Of a DNA stretch of 64,000 nucleotides, positions 1-9,331 are shown in pieces. Positions within the stretch are counted from its first letter, which is position 1. The number at the start of each line of letters is the position of its first letter. The notes under the pieces were generated by a model. That model ran no database searches. It saw nothing but the letters and a program-made list of their open reading frames with translations, and was not told the origin of the DNA. The position numbers and the translations under genes are program-made. The DNA lies in assembly GCA_046290495.1 (NCBI GenBank), contig JBKAGT010000006.1, forward strand, positions 892,858 to 956,857, in the 5' to 3' direction. This DNA is from PGYR01 sp046290495 (GTDB lineage: Bacteria > Bacteroidota > Ignavibacteria > Kapaibacteriales > UBA2268).

Positions 1-148
1 ACATAGCATAGCCATATATACCGTTACCTTCTACACCAATGACATTGGCAAAGTAAAGATAATATATGGCTTGTAAACCTTTTCCAGCAAATTCTGCAAT
101 AGACTGGAAAGACAAATTTTCTAATAACTTTCGATTAGAAGACGACAT
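1..148 (-). CDS. Wzx/polysaccharide-type flippase, N-terminal fragment (cut by window start)
   Basis: The reverse strand opens with ATG at 148 and stays open for 49 codons to the window edge. The peptide starts MSSSNRKLLENLSFQS and continues with a hydrophobic segment and a short VIGVEGNGIYGYAM stretch. This matches the N-terminus of multi-helix oligosaccharide flippases (MATE/MVF-like), where the first helix is followed by 'lG.eg.G.y.'. If so it moves lipid-linked sugars across the inner membrane. It is last in a co-directional run after the TPR and DUF3467 genes, 23 bases behind DUF3467. Only one helix is visible, so the family is a reasonable guess, not a firm call. Confidence 0.6.
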   Translation of the reverse strand, partial: MSSSNRKLLENLSFQSIAEFAGKGLQAIYYLYFANVIGVEGNGIYGYAM

Positions 149-171
149 CTAAACAGATGGCTCCTGCCAAA

Positions 172-516
172 TTAGTTTATTTTGGTATTACCTGTATCAG
201 TGTCAAATCCAGGGAAGTTGTTTATACTTCCATTGCCATCTAACTTGATTTCACCGTTGATATTCTCAAATTTCGCTATGTTATCATTAAGAGCACGAGC
301 TAGCATCTTAGCGTGTTGTGGAGTCATTATTATTCTAGACTGCACTTTCGCTTTAGGTGCACCTGGTAAAACCCTTGTGAAGTCTATAACAAATTCAGCT
401 TTGCTATGAGCGATAATAGCTAAATTTGAATATGTTCCTTGAGCAACCTCATCAGTTAACTCTATATTCAAACTTTTCTTCTGTGGATTTTGATTCTTCT
501 TGTTGTCTTGTTGCAT
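172..516 (-). CDS. DUF3467 family protein
   Basis: A 114-residue soluble protein with no signal peptide. The core resembles the DUF3467 family: a 'YsNlaiiahSkaEFviDF' strand, 'arViMtPqHAKmLarAL.dNI..fE' and a charged N-terminal tail. The family is small, widespread in Bacteroidota and related phyla, and has no established biochemical role. It starts 9 bases after the upstream TPR gene stops and is followed after 23 bases by the flippase start, so the three probably share a transcript. The family call is fairly secure; the function is unknown. Confidence 0.8.
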   Translation of the reverse strand: MQQDNKKNQNPQKKSLNIELTDEVAQGTYSNLAIIAHSKAEFVIDFTRVLPGAPKAKVQSRIIMTPQHAKMLARALNDNIAKFENINGEIKLDGNGSINNFPGFDTDTGNTKIN

Positions 517-525
517 TTATATCTC

Positions 526-2040
526 TTATTTAAGATTCTTTAGTTTTGATTCAATTTCCGATGTTTTATCTTGGTTCTTCATTGTAGAGTAAATTTTCAA
601 CAAGTCCAAATAGAATGCTCTCTTTTGATTCTGAGGCACATTATATTGAATCTTATCTAATTTACTCAAAGTAGAGTTAAGTTTATCAGTGTTATCTAAT
701 ACCTGATATATATTCGCTAGCTGCAACAAGACATTATGATTGTCTTTAAACTTGTCAGTCTCTGATGTTCTAGTATAATATTCAGCAGATTTTTCAAGTT
801 CAGGAAAGTATAATTCTGTATTGATAATGTAGTCTGGATCGGAATCAAGTTTTTCTTGTTCCTTCTTTTGTTTTGTACCAGCTAAGTTTTTGTATGCAGA
901 AGCAACATTATACAATGCATAATCATATTTTGAATCTATTGCCAAAGCTTTTTCATATTTATCAATTGCTTCTTCATATCTACCAAGATTAGATAACAAG
1001 TCACCAAATTGTAACCAATAACGCTTGTTGTCTGGGCTTTTTTTAGTTGCTTCCTCTAACTCAGATATTGCTCTATCTGTATTACCCGTTTCTCTTAGTA
1101 GTTGGATTTTCAAACTACCAGCTTCTTTATTTGTTGGTTGTAGTGTAGTAAGATAATCTAGATGATTGAGTGCTTTGTCATAATTTTTATTATCATAGTA
1201 TTTTTGAGCTAGTGCTGCAAAAGGATCAATATTTATTGGATTATATTGCATTTTTTCCTTTTCTGACCAGCTTTCAGGTAAGTTTAATCTCCAACCTGTT
1301 ACCTTGTAGCTAGCTCCTGATGTTTCTTTTACTGAGTGTAAGTAAACAGTATTACTTTTATAGTCTAGTTTATCAACAATAGATGTTTTTCCTTTAACTG
1401 AATCAATAACAAAAGTTGAAGATTCAACTGGTTTACCTAATATTGTTAATGCTTCTTCTCTAAACATGTCTAAGTTAATACCAGTGTCTTTTGCTAATTC
1501 ATATTCTTTTTTGTGAGCAGAAGCAAATTTTTCATATTCTATTATGGCGTTTTTATCATCGTTTTTGATTTCATAGATTCTACCTCTTAGATTATACAAA
1601 TCACTTAGCTGAGGTCTTAGTGTTAAACTTAAATCTGATGCTTCAAGTGATGCATCTAAATACTTGTCTTCCTTTTTGGAAAAATATTTTTGATAGTTTT
1701 GGTATGCCTCACCATAAGCACCAGCTAGTAATTGACTCTCAAGAAATCTAGCCATATCTTTATTTTTCTTCGATTTGATAAACTCTCTTGATTCAGCTAA
1801 AACAGTAGCTGCAGTTACTAAATCTCCTTTCTTCATTAGAATTTGAGCATAAAGTATATGCGCATCCTCATTTTTGGGATTCTTTTTTAATTCTTTTTTT
1901 ACATTTTCAATTGCCGAATCAAACTTTTGCTTTTGGAAATCAAGTTTTGCTGTTGTCATTTCTTGAGATGCACATTGGAATCCCTGTAAAAGTATAGCAG
2001 CAATAAATAATACTAATGATGAGACAATAACTCTTTTCAT
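526..2040 (-). CDS. TPR-repeat envelope protein
   Basis: A 504-residue protein with a hydrophobic N-terminal export signal (about residues 4-22) ending near a cysteine (GFQCAS). This could be an atypical lipobox, but the -1 residue is Gln, so lipidation is uncertain. Tetratricopeptide-like helices recur: about residues 30-90, 135-170 and, most clearly, 270-370 with 'ALxxLxxxxxLxPxNxxA' and 'YEEAIDKYEKALAIDSKYDYALYN'. TPR arrays act as protein-binding scaffolds. It is the first gene of a run with DUF3467 and the flippase. The partner is not evident. Confidence 0.75.
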   Translation of the reverse strand: MKRVIVSSLVLFIAAILLQGFQCASQEMTTAKLDFQKQKFDSAIENVKKELKKNPKNEDAHILYAQILMKKGDLVTAATVLAESREFIKSKKNKDMARFLESQLLAGAYGEAYQNYQKYFSKKEDKYLDASLEASDLSLTLRPQLSDLYNLRGRIYEIKNDDKNAIIEYEKFASAHKKEYELAKDTGINLDMFREEALTILGKPVESSTFVIDSVKGKTSIVDKLDYKSNTVYLHSVKETSGASYKVTGWRLNLPESWSEKEKMQYNPINIDPFAALAQKYYDNKNYDKALNHLDYLTTLQPTNKEAGSLKIQLLRETGNTDRAISELEEATKKSPDNKRYWLQFGDLLSNLGRYEEAIDKYEKALAIDSKYDYALYNVASAYKNLAGTKQKKEQEKLDSDPDYIINTELYFPELEKSAEYYTRTSETDKFKDNHNVLLQLANIYQVLDNTDKLNSTLSKLDKIQYNVPQNQKRAFYLDLLKIYSTMKNQDKTSEIESKLKNLK

Positions 2041-2111
2041 TTCTTTTCCTTGAAATTATTCTTTAAAATTTTACTAATTTAACAAATTGGAACCCCTTGA
2101 ACAAGTCAAAA

Positions 2112-2137
2112 AAAAACAGCCATAAAAGGCTGTTTTT
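2112..2137 (-). terminator. Rho-independent terminator of the rlpA-like gene
   Basis: A perfect 10-bp stem (AAAAACAGCC / GGCTGTTTTT) with a 6-base loop lies 18 bases past the rlpA-like stop codon. On the minus strand it is followed by a run of T residues. Confidence 0.85.
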
Positions 2138-2154
2138 GAAATTGCTTTGATTTG

Positions 2155-2946
2155 TTAAGCAGGTAAGTCTTGATAAAGTGTTGACTCTTTAACTTTACCT
2201 AAATAATACTTGACGCCAGAATTTTTGAGTTCCATCCTGTTTTTTTCTGAAGCATCAACTATTAGCTTAACATTTGGGTCATTAGTATAGGCTAAGTTAT
2301 ACATTCTAACTATATCGCCAAACTTATAAGTTGAATCGATAAATCTATAATGCTCTTTAGGAATACATACTAATTCTTCATCATAGGATAGACCAAAGTG
2401 ATAGTCTTTTTCTGAGTTTCTGAATTTTCTTTGTCCCATTTTGAAACCTTCTAACTTAACTCTGTAGAGACCTAAGTAACCCAAATCTTTCGCAGATTGC
2501 TTTGATAAATCTAATATTCTATCACCCGCATAGGGTCCTCGGTCATTTATTCTTACAAAAGTCTTTTTCCCATTCTTGATATTAGTAACTCTTAGTATAG
2601 TACCAAAAGGGAGAGTTTTGTGTGCTGCACTATAATCATTCATATCAAACCTTTCTCCATTAGCAGTTAGTCTGTCATGAAATTTGTCAGCATAATAAGA
2701 AGCACTGCCACTTAATTCTAATGAATATTTAGAAGCAATATTCTCTTCAAACCTGTATTCTTGGAACTCTTCGTCTTCTGAAGCAGCAAACTGTTCAGTT
2801 AAATCTTGAAACGCTGTTCCAGGTGAATACTCATTTGTCGCCGTTGCTGTGTCGTGATTATAGACAGTTATTATTCCAAATGTCAATAAGCCACTTAACA
2901 TCAGCTTAAAAAGAAGCCCTTTAGAGCTTTTTTTATTTTTACTCAT
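2155..2946 (-). CDS. rlpA: RlpA-like double-psi beta-barrel protein (septal lytic transglycosylase family)
   Basis: A 263-residue exported protein: N-terminal hydrophobic segment (about 12-28), a low-complexity linker, then an RlpA-type DPBB domain at about 78-170. The hallmark pieces are GSASYYADKFHDRLTANGE, AAHKTLPFGTILRVTN, the VRINDRGPY motif with the family Asp, and 'ILDLSKQSAKDLG'. RlpA proteins bind or cleave denuded peptidoglycan at the septum. A C-terminal stretch of about 90 residues is not a recognisable SPOR domain; it has repeated aromatic segments and could be a diverged one. It is monocistronic, ending at its own hairpin terminator. Confidence 0.85.
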   Translation of the reverse strand: MSKNKKSSKGLLFKLMLSGLLTFGIITVYNHDTATATNEYSPGTAFQDLTEQFAASEDEEFQEYRFEENIASKYSLELSGSASYYADKFHDRLTANGERFDMNDYSAAHKTLPFGTILRVTNIKNGKKTFVRINDRGPYAGDRILDLSKQSAKDLGYLGLYRVKLEGFKMGQRKFRNSEKDYHFGLSYDEELVCIPKEHYRFIDSTYKFGDIVRMYNLAYTNDPNVKLIVDASEKNRMELKNSGVKYYLGKVKESTLYQDLPA

Positions 2947-3076
2947 ATTTTAAGGTAAATAAAACCTTGTTTGTTAATGATAATATGACACACAATGTCA
3001 TTGTAAAAAGTACAAGCAATAATAATGCCAGTAAATGCTAATACTTCTTAGTGGTTAAAACGAATAATGTTATTCA

Positions 3077-4066
3077 TTATTTGAAGTAATAATGAAAGCT
3101 ACCATTTAATATGTTTTGAACCCAATAATTCTTCCCAAAAGGTACGAATGTATAATCAAACTGTAATTCAAAATCATCGAAAAATACATTCAATCCAAAT
3201 TGAGTGTTTAAAAATGATTCAGAATATGGTAATTCTGTCAATATCAACTCTTGCGATTCATCAACGCCCATAGCTGAATAGTAGTCTGCTTTTGCGTAAA
3301 AATAAGCGTTTTCCACTTTTGTAAAAAAAACTGTTGCATTAATATTTGCTAAATCATTATATATCTCTGTTCTTTTAAAGTAACCACCACCTAATTCTAA
3401 CTCAATGGTTTCATATATAGCTCTGTATTTCACATTCCCATTAAACTGAAGATATCCATCGCCTATAAAAGAGCTGTCATTAGGTATAGATCTTTCTTCA
3501 AAACCTAAAGGAATTTGAATTCCTGCTATAACAGAAAAAATATTTTCCTTATCGTTGATAAGATAGTATTCTACGCTAGGTCTTAGATACATTACTCTGA
3601 ATAATGAACCATTGAAATCATCTATATTAACTCTCTGAAATAAAGCATTATCAAAGTTGTCATACTTTATATTTCCGTTTTCATCTCTTATTGTGTCGTT
3701 GAAAGTGAAACTATTGTCTGCAGAAAAATGTGCTATATTTACACCAAATCTACCTATCAAATCATTTGATAATTTGAATTCCCCAAAGTAATTATTCTTA
3801 AACTCGGTATAATCAATTTTTGCTTCACCATTTACAAAGAAAGTTGAATCTTCACCATTGTTATCAAAAGTTATAAATCGCCCTTTGGGGTAGCCAGTTT
3901 GGACTAACTCGTTACCATCATAGTAACTACTAATAGCCGAGAAACTAAATCCAACGCCAATTTTATAATCGAACTCAGTATTAATCAAATCTTTAGACAT
4001 TAAAGATGAGGAAATGAATAAAAATAAAAGTGTGGAATATATGTAACTGTATAATTTTCTTGACAC
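3077..4066 (-). CDS. Predicted outer-membrane beta-barrel protein
   Basis: A 329-residue protein starting at GTG (4064-4066) with a signal peptide (about 1-24, ending SSLMS). The rest alternates aromatic/hydrophobic with polar residues in short strands (for example 'FGLNVFFDDFELQFDYTFVP') and ends in an aromatic C-terminus (HYYFK), the usual BAM signal. No enzymatic motif was seen and no specific family is recognised. A TAnnTTTG promoter element lies 29 bases upstream of the GTG. Transcribed alone. Confidence 0.6.
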   Translation of the reverse strand: MSRKLYSYIYSTLLFLFISSSLMSKDLINTEFDYKIGVGFSFSAISSYYDGNELVQTGYPKGRFITFDNNGEDSTFFVNGEAKIDYTEFKNNYFGEFKLSNDLIGRFGVNIAHFSADNSFTFNDTIRDENGNIKYDNFDNALFQRVNIDDFNGSLFRVMYLRPSVEYYLINDKENIFSVIAGIQIPLGFEERSIPNDSSFIGDGYLQFNGNVKYRAIYETIELELGGGYFKRTEIYNDLANINATVFFTKVENAYFYAKADYYSAMGVDESQELILTELPYSESFLNTQFGLNVFFDDFELQFDYTFVPFGKNYWVQNILNGSFHYYFK

Positions 4067-4095
4067 TATATCGATTTTGATTGTTTAGGCAATTC

Positions 4096-4103
4096 CAAAT
4101 TTA
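4096..4103 (-). promoter_or_regulatory. Bacteroidota-type -7 promoter element (TAAATTTG)
   Basis: The octamer TAAATTTG on the minus strand matches TAnnTTTG and sits 29 bases upstream of the GTG of the beta-barrel gene, leaving a short leader. No convincing TTG -33 box at the usual spacing was seen. Confidence 0.5.
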
Positions 4104-4153
4104 TAAAAAATACGACAAATATTTCATTTTGTAGTAAATTCAAGTAGATATAC

Positions 4154-4996
4154 TTATTTAAAAACCTTGTGACTAAAGTTAATGGCTTTTTCAAATTTCT
4201 GTAAGTCTATAGTGAGTTGACTATTGTTAGTAATCTCTTTGATAACTTCCTCAGTTGCGATATTTCCAACTAAGTCATCTTCAGCCATAGGGCAGCCACC
4301 AAATCCTCGTATTGCAGAATCTATTCTAGTACAACCAGCTTCGATTGCAGCACGAATTTTATCACTACTGTTTTTGGGGTTACTATGTAAATGAAGCCCA
4401 ATTTCTATGTTTGAGTTATCTTTTGAAACCGTTTTATATAAAGTTTGAATTGATTCCGGGGTAGAAACTCCTATGGTATCAGCTAATGAGATGATGCTAA
4501 TCCCTTCATTAGATAATTTTTCAGACCATTCTGATACTAACTCAGGATGCCAGTTCTCCCCATAAGGGTTGCCAAATGCCATGGATATATATATTACTAG
4601 CTGTTTATTGTTTCTAACCGTGATTTCTTGTATTGCTTTCAATCTGTCAAAAGACTGTTCGATTGTCGAGTTTATATTCCTTTTTAGAAATTCTTCTGAA
4701 ATAGAGAAAGGGAATCCCAAGTAGTCAACTTCTTCGAAACTACATGCATCAGTGGCACCTCTTTCATTACCGATAATTGCAAGAAGTTTAGTTTTAGTTT
4801 TTGACAGATCGAGATGTTTAATAACATCAGCAGTATCTTTTAGCTGGGGTATTGCTCTAGGAGAGACAAAGCTACCAAAATCAATCGTATCAAAACCTAC
4901 TTGAAGTAATTTGTTTATATATTCTATTTTAGTACTTGTTGGAATAAATTCTTCTATTCCCTGCATAGCGTCTCTGGGACATTCAATTATTTTCAT
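4154..4996 (-). CDS. Hydroxymethylglutaryl-CoA lyase family protein
   Basis: A 280-residue TIM-barrel of the DRE-TIM/HMGL-like family. The N-terminal ECPRDAMQ corresponds to the catalytic Arg-Asp segment, GLHLHSNP holds the metal-binding H-x-H pair, and GFGGCPMAEDDLVGN carries the active-site cysteine loop and the metal-ligand Asn of HMG-CoA lyase. The enzyme splits HMG-CoA to acetyl-CoA and acetoacetate in leucine degradation. All key residues are present and the length is normal (about 285-300). The downstream gene runs the same way but the gap has no sign of coupling. Close relatives with other acyl-CoA substrates cannot be excluded. Confidence 0.85.
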   Translation of the reverse strand: MKIIECPRDAMQGIEEFIPTSTKIEYINKLLQVGFDTIDFGSFVSPRAIPQLKDTADVIKHLDLSKTKTKLLAIIGNERGATDACSFEEVDYLGFPFSISEEFLKRNINSTIEQSFDRLKAIQEITVRNNKQLVIYISMAFGNPYGENWHPELVSEWSEKLSNEGISIISLADTIGVSTPESIQTLYKTVSKDNSNIEIGLHLHSNPKNSSDKIRAAIEAGCTRIDSAIRGFGGCPMAEDDLVGNIATEEVIKEITNNSQLTIDLQKFEKAINFSHKVFK

Positions 4997-5061
4997 AATA
5001 GTTTAAATTTCAATATTTTATTCTTAATTTTATTATTCAGATACAAACTTATGGAAAATTT

Positions 5062-5835
5062 ATGGATATAGTGATTATTGTGATTGTTGCAATGTTTGCT
5101 AGTTTTATGACCTTCTTTTCAGGTTTCGGACTTGGTACACTATTATTGCCAGCTTTCGCATTAGTTTTTCCTATTCATATAGCCATAGCTATGACGGCTA
5201 TTGTTCATTTACTGAACAATGTATTCAAATCAACGCTGATGAAAAGCCATATAGATTGGAAAACCGTAATCGCATTTGGTGTTCCTGCTTTAATTGCTGC
5301 TGTGATAGGTGCTAGCATACTTAACTATCTGATTGAGTATAATTACGACATCAACTACAGTATTTTGAGTCTAGAGTTCAATACTACAGTAATTAAACTA
5401 GTAATTGCAGGATTGATATTTGTATTTGCACTATTCGATTTAGTACCTAAGTTAATAGAATTAGAGTTCTCAGATAGAATGTTACCTGTTGGTGGATTCC
5501 TGAGTGGTTTTTTTGGTGGACTTTCTGGACATCAAGGTGCATTAAGAAGTACATTTTTAATCAAAGCAAACCTAAAGAAAGAAGTGTATATTGCAACAGG
5601 TATAATTATATCTTTAGTTGTGGATATTTCAAGGTTAGTTGTTTATGGTCTAGGAGAAATGATGAATGATGTCAATGAGAACTATGAACTGCTGTTATTA
5701 GCGGTTTTGTCTGCATTCATTGGAGCAATATTAGGAAAGAAATATCTAACAAAGGTAACTATTAAATATATAAGGCTGTTAATTGGTCTTTTGTTAATAC
5801 TAATCTCAATTGCATTAGCACTAGGGATTCTATAA
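5062..5835 (+). CDS. TauE/SafE family membrane transporter
   Basis: A 257-residue integral membrane protein with about eight hydrophobic segments. The signature first repeat (FFSGFGLGTLLLPAFALVFP) and the second-repeat GGFLSGFFGGLSGHQGALRS are typical of the TauE/SafE/YfcA group. Members export sulfite, sulfoacetate or related anions or organosulfur compounds, with unproven substrates in most genomes. It is divergent from HMG-CoA lyase and followed 23 bases later by acs, so the two may be cotranscribed. The substrate cannot be read from the sequence. Confidence 0.85.
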   Translation: MDIVIIVIVAMFASFMTFFSGFGLGTLLLPAFALVFPIHIAIAMTAIVHLLNNVFKSTLMKSHIDWKTVIAFGVPALIAAVIGASILNYLIEYNYDINYSILSLEFNTTVIKLVIAGLIFVFALFDLVPKLIELEFSDRMLPVGGFLSGFFGGLSGHQGALRSTFLIKANLKKEVYIATGIIISLVVDISRLVVYGLGEMMNDVNENYELLLLAVLSAFIGAILGKKYLTKVTIKYIRLLIGLLLILISIALALGIL

Positions 5836-5858
5836 TATGAAAAAAATGGAGAAAGAGT

Positions 5859-7733
5859 ATGTCTAAGTTTTATAAACCTTCGCAAGAAGTTATTGACAAA
5901 ACACATGTAAAAGATTGGGATGAACTTAATAAATCAGCAGGAGACAACCCAGAGGAGTTTTGGTCATCAATGGCTAACGAGTTACACTGGCACAAGAAGT
6001 GGGATAAGTATATAGACGATTCGAATGCTCCATTCTTTAAATTCTTTGTTGGTGCAGAATCTAACATTACATACAATTGCTTAGACGTTCATTTGACAAA
6101 TGCTAACAGAAACAAAGTCGCTTATATTTGGGAATCTGAACAAGGTGAAACAAAGTCGATAACTTATTTCGCTCTTCATAGAGAAGTAAATAAATTTTCT
6201 AATGTATTAAAAAGCTTTGGAGTAGAGAAAGGTGATAGAGTTACCATTTATATGGGAAGAGTGCTTGAGCAAGTGATAGCTATGCTCGCTTGTGCTAGAA
6301 TCGGTGCAGTTCACTCTGTTGTATATGGTGGATTCTCTACTGAAGCACTACACGAAAGAATAGAAGATAGTAAATCAAAAGTATTAATTACCTGTGATGG
6401 CTCTTATCAAAGAGGTAAAGTAGTTGAGTTAAAAAGAATATCAAATGAAGCTGCGGACAAGTCAGGATATATTGATACTATCATTTGTGTCAATAGAGTT
6501 GGGAATGATGTTGAAATGGTTTCTGGTAGAGACCATTGGTATCATGACCTTATGAATATGCCTATTGCTTCATCTAAGTGTGACCCGGAAATAATTGATG
6601 CCGAGTCTCCTTTGTTTCTACTTTATACTTCTGGTACTACAGGTAAACCAAAAGCAATACTACATACTCATGGTGGTTATATGGTAGGCACATATACATC
6701 TTTAAAATATGTATTTGACATACATGAAGAAGATAGATATTGGTGTGCTGCCGACCCTGGATGGATAACTGGACATAGTTATATTGTATATGGCCCATTG
6801 CTCAACGGTGTTACTTCTATTATCTATGAAGGCGCTCCCAATTTCCCTTATCCAGATAGATGGTGGTCAATAATTGAAAAGTATGGTGTGAATATACTCT
6901 ATACTTCGCCAACAGCAATACGTGGATTAATGAGATTTGGCAATGCTTGGCCAAAGCGCCATGATATGAGCTCGCTCAGATTACTTGGATCAGTAGGTGA
7001 GCCTATTAACCCAGAAGCATGGAAGTGGTATTATGAAACTATCGGAAGTAGTAATTGTCCAATCATGGATACTTGGTGGCAGACAGAAACAGGAATGTTT
7101 ATGATAACACCAATGCCATCAGTACCACTGAAACCTGGTTCTGGAACAAGACCATTCCCAGGAATTAAAATGGATATTGTTGACGAAGATGGCAATTCAG
7201 TAGATGTAGGTGAGGAGGGCAACTTGGTAATAAAAAATCAATGGCCTTCTATGATGAGGACAATATATGGAGATGATGAAAGATATAAAGCTCAATATTG
7301 GTCTAAATATCCTGGTATGTATTTGACCGGGGACAGTGCGAAGAAAGATGAAGATGGCTATTACTGGATAATTGGTAGGGTAGATGATGTAATTAAAGTG
7401 AGTGGATACAGATTAGGCACAGCAGAGATTGAATCAGCGCTGGTTAGTCATCCTTCTGTAGCAGAAGCAGCTGCTATTGGTTTACCGCACGAGATTAAAG
7501 GGAATGCTATACACACTTATGTTATTTTAATAAATGGCTCTACACCAAGTGAAGATCTTAAGAAAGAATTGACTCTTCACGTTGGTAGTGAAGTTGGACC
7601 AATTGCGAAACCACAGTCAGTGACATTTGTTGATTCATTGCCAAAGACAAGAAGCGGAAAGATAATGAGAAGAGTTTTGAAAGCTCAAGCTTTAGGTGAA
7701 GACCCTGGAAACTTATCTACATTAGCTGATTAG
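5859..7733 (+). CDS. acs: Acetate--CoA ligase (acetyl-CoA synthetase)
   Basis: A 624-residue ANL-superfamily enzyme that activates acetate with ATP to acetyl-AMP and then acetyl-CoA. The P-loop-like LYTSGTTGKPK is at about residue 257, DTWWQTETG is the adenylate-binding motif, YLTGD and GRVDDVIKVSGYRLGTAEIE mark the C-terminal domain, and PKTRSGKIMRR holds the catalytic lysine (about K601), the known acetylation site of this family. Length is close to the usual 640-650. The start is preceded by a GGAGAAAGAG ribosome-binding site, one of the clearest here. It follows the TauE gene by 23 bases. Confidence 0.96.
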   Translation: MSKFYKPSQEVIDKTHVKDWDELNKSAGDNPEEFWSSMANELHWHKKWDKYIDDSNAPFFKFFVGAESNITYNCLDVHLTNANRNKVAYIWESEQGETKSITYFALHREVNKFSNVLKSFGVEKGDRVTIYMGRVLEQVIAMLACARIGAVHSVVYGGFSTEALHERIEDSKSKVLITCDGSYQRGKVVELKRISNEAADKSGYIDTIICVNRVGNDVEMVSGRDHWYHDLMNMPIASSKCDPEIIDAESPLFLLYTSGTTGKPKAILHTHGGYMVGTYTSLKYVFDIHEEDRYWCAADPGWITGHSYIVYGPLLNGVTSIIYEGAPNFPYPDRWWSIIEKYGVNILYTSPTAIRGLMRFGNAWPKRHDMSSLRLLGSVGEPINPEAWKWYYETIGSSNCPIMDTWWQTETGMFMITPMPSVPLKPGSGTRPFPGIKMDIVDEDGNSVDVGEEGNLVIKNQWPSMMRTIYGDDERYKAQYWSKYPGMYLTGDSAKKDEDGYYWIIGRVDDVIKVSGYRLGTAEIESALVSHPSVAEAAAIGLPHEIKGNAIHTYVILINGSTPSEDLKKELTLHVGSEVGPIAKPQSVTFVDSLPKTRSGKIMRRVLKAQALGEDPGNLSTLAD

Positions 7734-7776
7734 AAAAATAGTTTTCAAATGGTATAAGTTTTCATTTCAATATTCG

Positions 7777-7784
7777 TATTTTTG
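7777..7784 (+). promoter_or_regulatory. -7 promoter element (TATTTTTG) abutting the guaA start
   Basis: TATTTTTG matches TAnnTTTG and ends 5 bases before the guaA ATG at 7790. A transcript starting at the usual distance would have almost no leader and no ribosome-binding site. Confidence 0.5.
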
Positions 7785-7789
7785 TAACT

Positions 7790-9331
7790 ATGGAACATAC
7801 AGAAAAAATATTAATACTCGACTTTGGCTCTCAATATACTCAGCTAATAGCTAGGAAAGTAAGAGAGATAGGCGTTTACGCTGAAATTCATCCTTTTAAT
7901 ATAAAGAAGGAAAAATTAGAAGAAATTAACCCAAATGGTATTATCCTTTCGGGTGGACCTTCAAGTGTTTATGCTGAAGGTGCTCCGCATCCTCTGTTCA
8001 ATGTATTTGAACTAGGATTACCTGTATTGGGTATTTGTTACGGATTGCAACTCATTGCCTTTACACAAAACGGGCAAGTAGATGCTGCCGCAAAACGTGA
8101 ATATGGGAAAGCTATTCTAAATGTAACTCAAGATAATCCACTGCTTGGTGGAATAGCTGATAATTCTCAAGTTTGGATGAGTCATGGTGACTCATTAAGC
8201 AAAATGCCAGATGGCTTTGAATCAATAGCTAATACTGACAATGCACCAATTTGTGCAATTGCTAATATAGAGAAGAATATATACGGTGTTCAGTTTCACC
8301 CAGAAGTGCACCACTCATTAGAAGGAAAGAAAGTATTAGAGAACTTTGTCAGAAAGATTTGTGGTTGTAAGGATGTTTGGAATGCTGAATCATTCATAGA
8401 TAGTGCAATTCAAGAAATAAAAGATAAAGTTGGCGACCAGAAAGTTATATGTGGGTTGAGCGGGGGAGTTGACTCTACAGTTGCTGCCGTTCTTATTCAC
8501 AAAGCAATTGGTGATCAGTTGCATTGTATTCATATAGACTCAGGTCTGATGAGAATGAACGAAAGTCGTGAGATATATGATTTGTTCAAAAAGCATTTTG
8601 ATATCTCAATAGAGCTTATAAATGGCCACGAGACATTCCTAGGTGGATTAGAAGGTGTATCAGACCCAGAGAAGAAAAGAAAAGTTATTGGTAAAGCATT
8701 CATAGACTTATTCGAAGAAGCATCTAAGGGAATAGAAAATGCTAAATGGCTAGCACAAGGTACACTTTATCCAGATGTGATAGAATCTGTATCAGTCAAA
8801 GGCCCATCAGCAACTATTAAGAGTCACCACAATGTCGGTGGTCTTCCTGAGAAAATGGACTTAAAACTATTAGAGCCATTCCGTGAGCTTTTCAAAGATG
8901 AGGTACGAGAAGTTGGTAAAATGTTAGGTATACCAGAATGGTTTGTAAAGAGACATCCATTTCCTGGGCCTGGCTTAGGTATTAGAATACTTGGTGCTTT
9001 GTCAGAAGAGAAGATAGAAATCTTGCAAAGAGCAGATGCAATCTATTTAGATGAAATTCAGAAAGCTGGGCTATATGACGAGATATGGCAAGCATTTGCT
9101 GTACTGCTACCAGTGAAGAGCGTAGGAGTAATGGGTGACGAAAGAACTTACGAATATACTTGTGCTGTTCGTGCTGTTACGAGTACTGATGGTATGACTG
9201 CTGAGTGGTATCACATGCCTTATGATGTATTGGAGAGAATTTCTAATAGAATAATCAATGAGATTAAGGGCATCAACAGAGTTGTATATGACATTACTAG
9301 TAAACCACCTGGTACTATTGAGTGGGAGTAA
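7790..9331 (+). CDS. guaA: GMP synthase (glutamine-hydrolysing)
   Basis: A 513-residue two-domain enzyme converting XMP to GMP. The N-terminal class I glutamine amidotransferase has GILSGGPSSVY, the nucleophile loop GICYGLQL (about C83) and GVQFHPEV with the catalytic His/Glu. The ATP pyrophosphatase domain has the P-loop SGGVDSTV (about residue 224). The C-terminal dimerisation domain ends KPPGTIEWE, as in the family. Length is standard and nothing is missing. The stop codon overlaps the GTG start of the next gene by 10 bases. Confidence 0.98.
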   Translation: MEHTEKILILDFGSQYTQLIARKVREIGVYAEIHPFNIKKEKLEEINPNGIILSGGPSSVYAEGAPHPLFNVFELGLPVLGICYGLQLIAFTQNGQVDAAAKREYGKAILNVTQDNPLLGGIADNSQVWMSHGDSLSKMPDGFESIANTDNAPICAIANIEKNIYGVQFHPEVHHSLEGKKVLENFVRKICGCKDVWNAESFIDSAIQEIKDKVGDQKVICGLSGGVDSTVAAVLIHKAIGDQLHCIHIDSGLMRMNESREIYDLFKKHFDISIELINGHETFLGGLEGVSDPEKKRKVIGKAFIDLFEEASKGIENAKWLAQGTLYPDVIESVSVKGPSATIKSHHNVGGLPEKMDLKLLEPFRELFKDEVREVGKMLGIPEWFVKRHPFPGPGLGIRILGALSEEKIEILQRADAIYLDEIQKAGLYDEIWQAFAVLLPVKSVGVMGDERTYEYTCAVRAVTSTDGMTAEWYHMPYDVLERISNRIINEIKGINRVVYDITSKPPGTIEWE

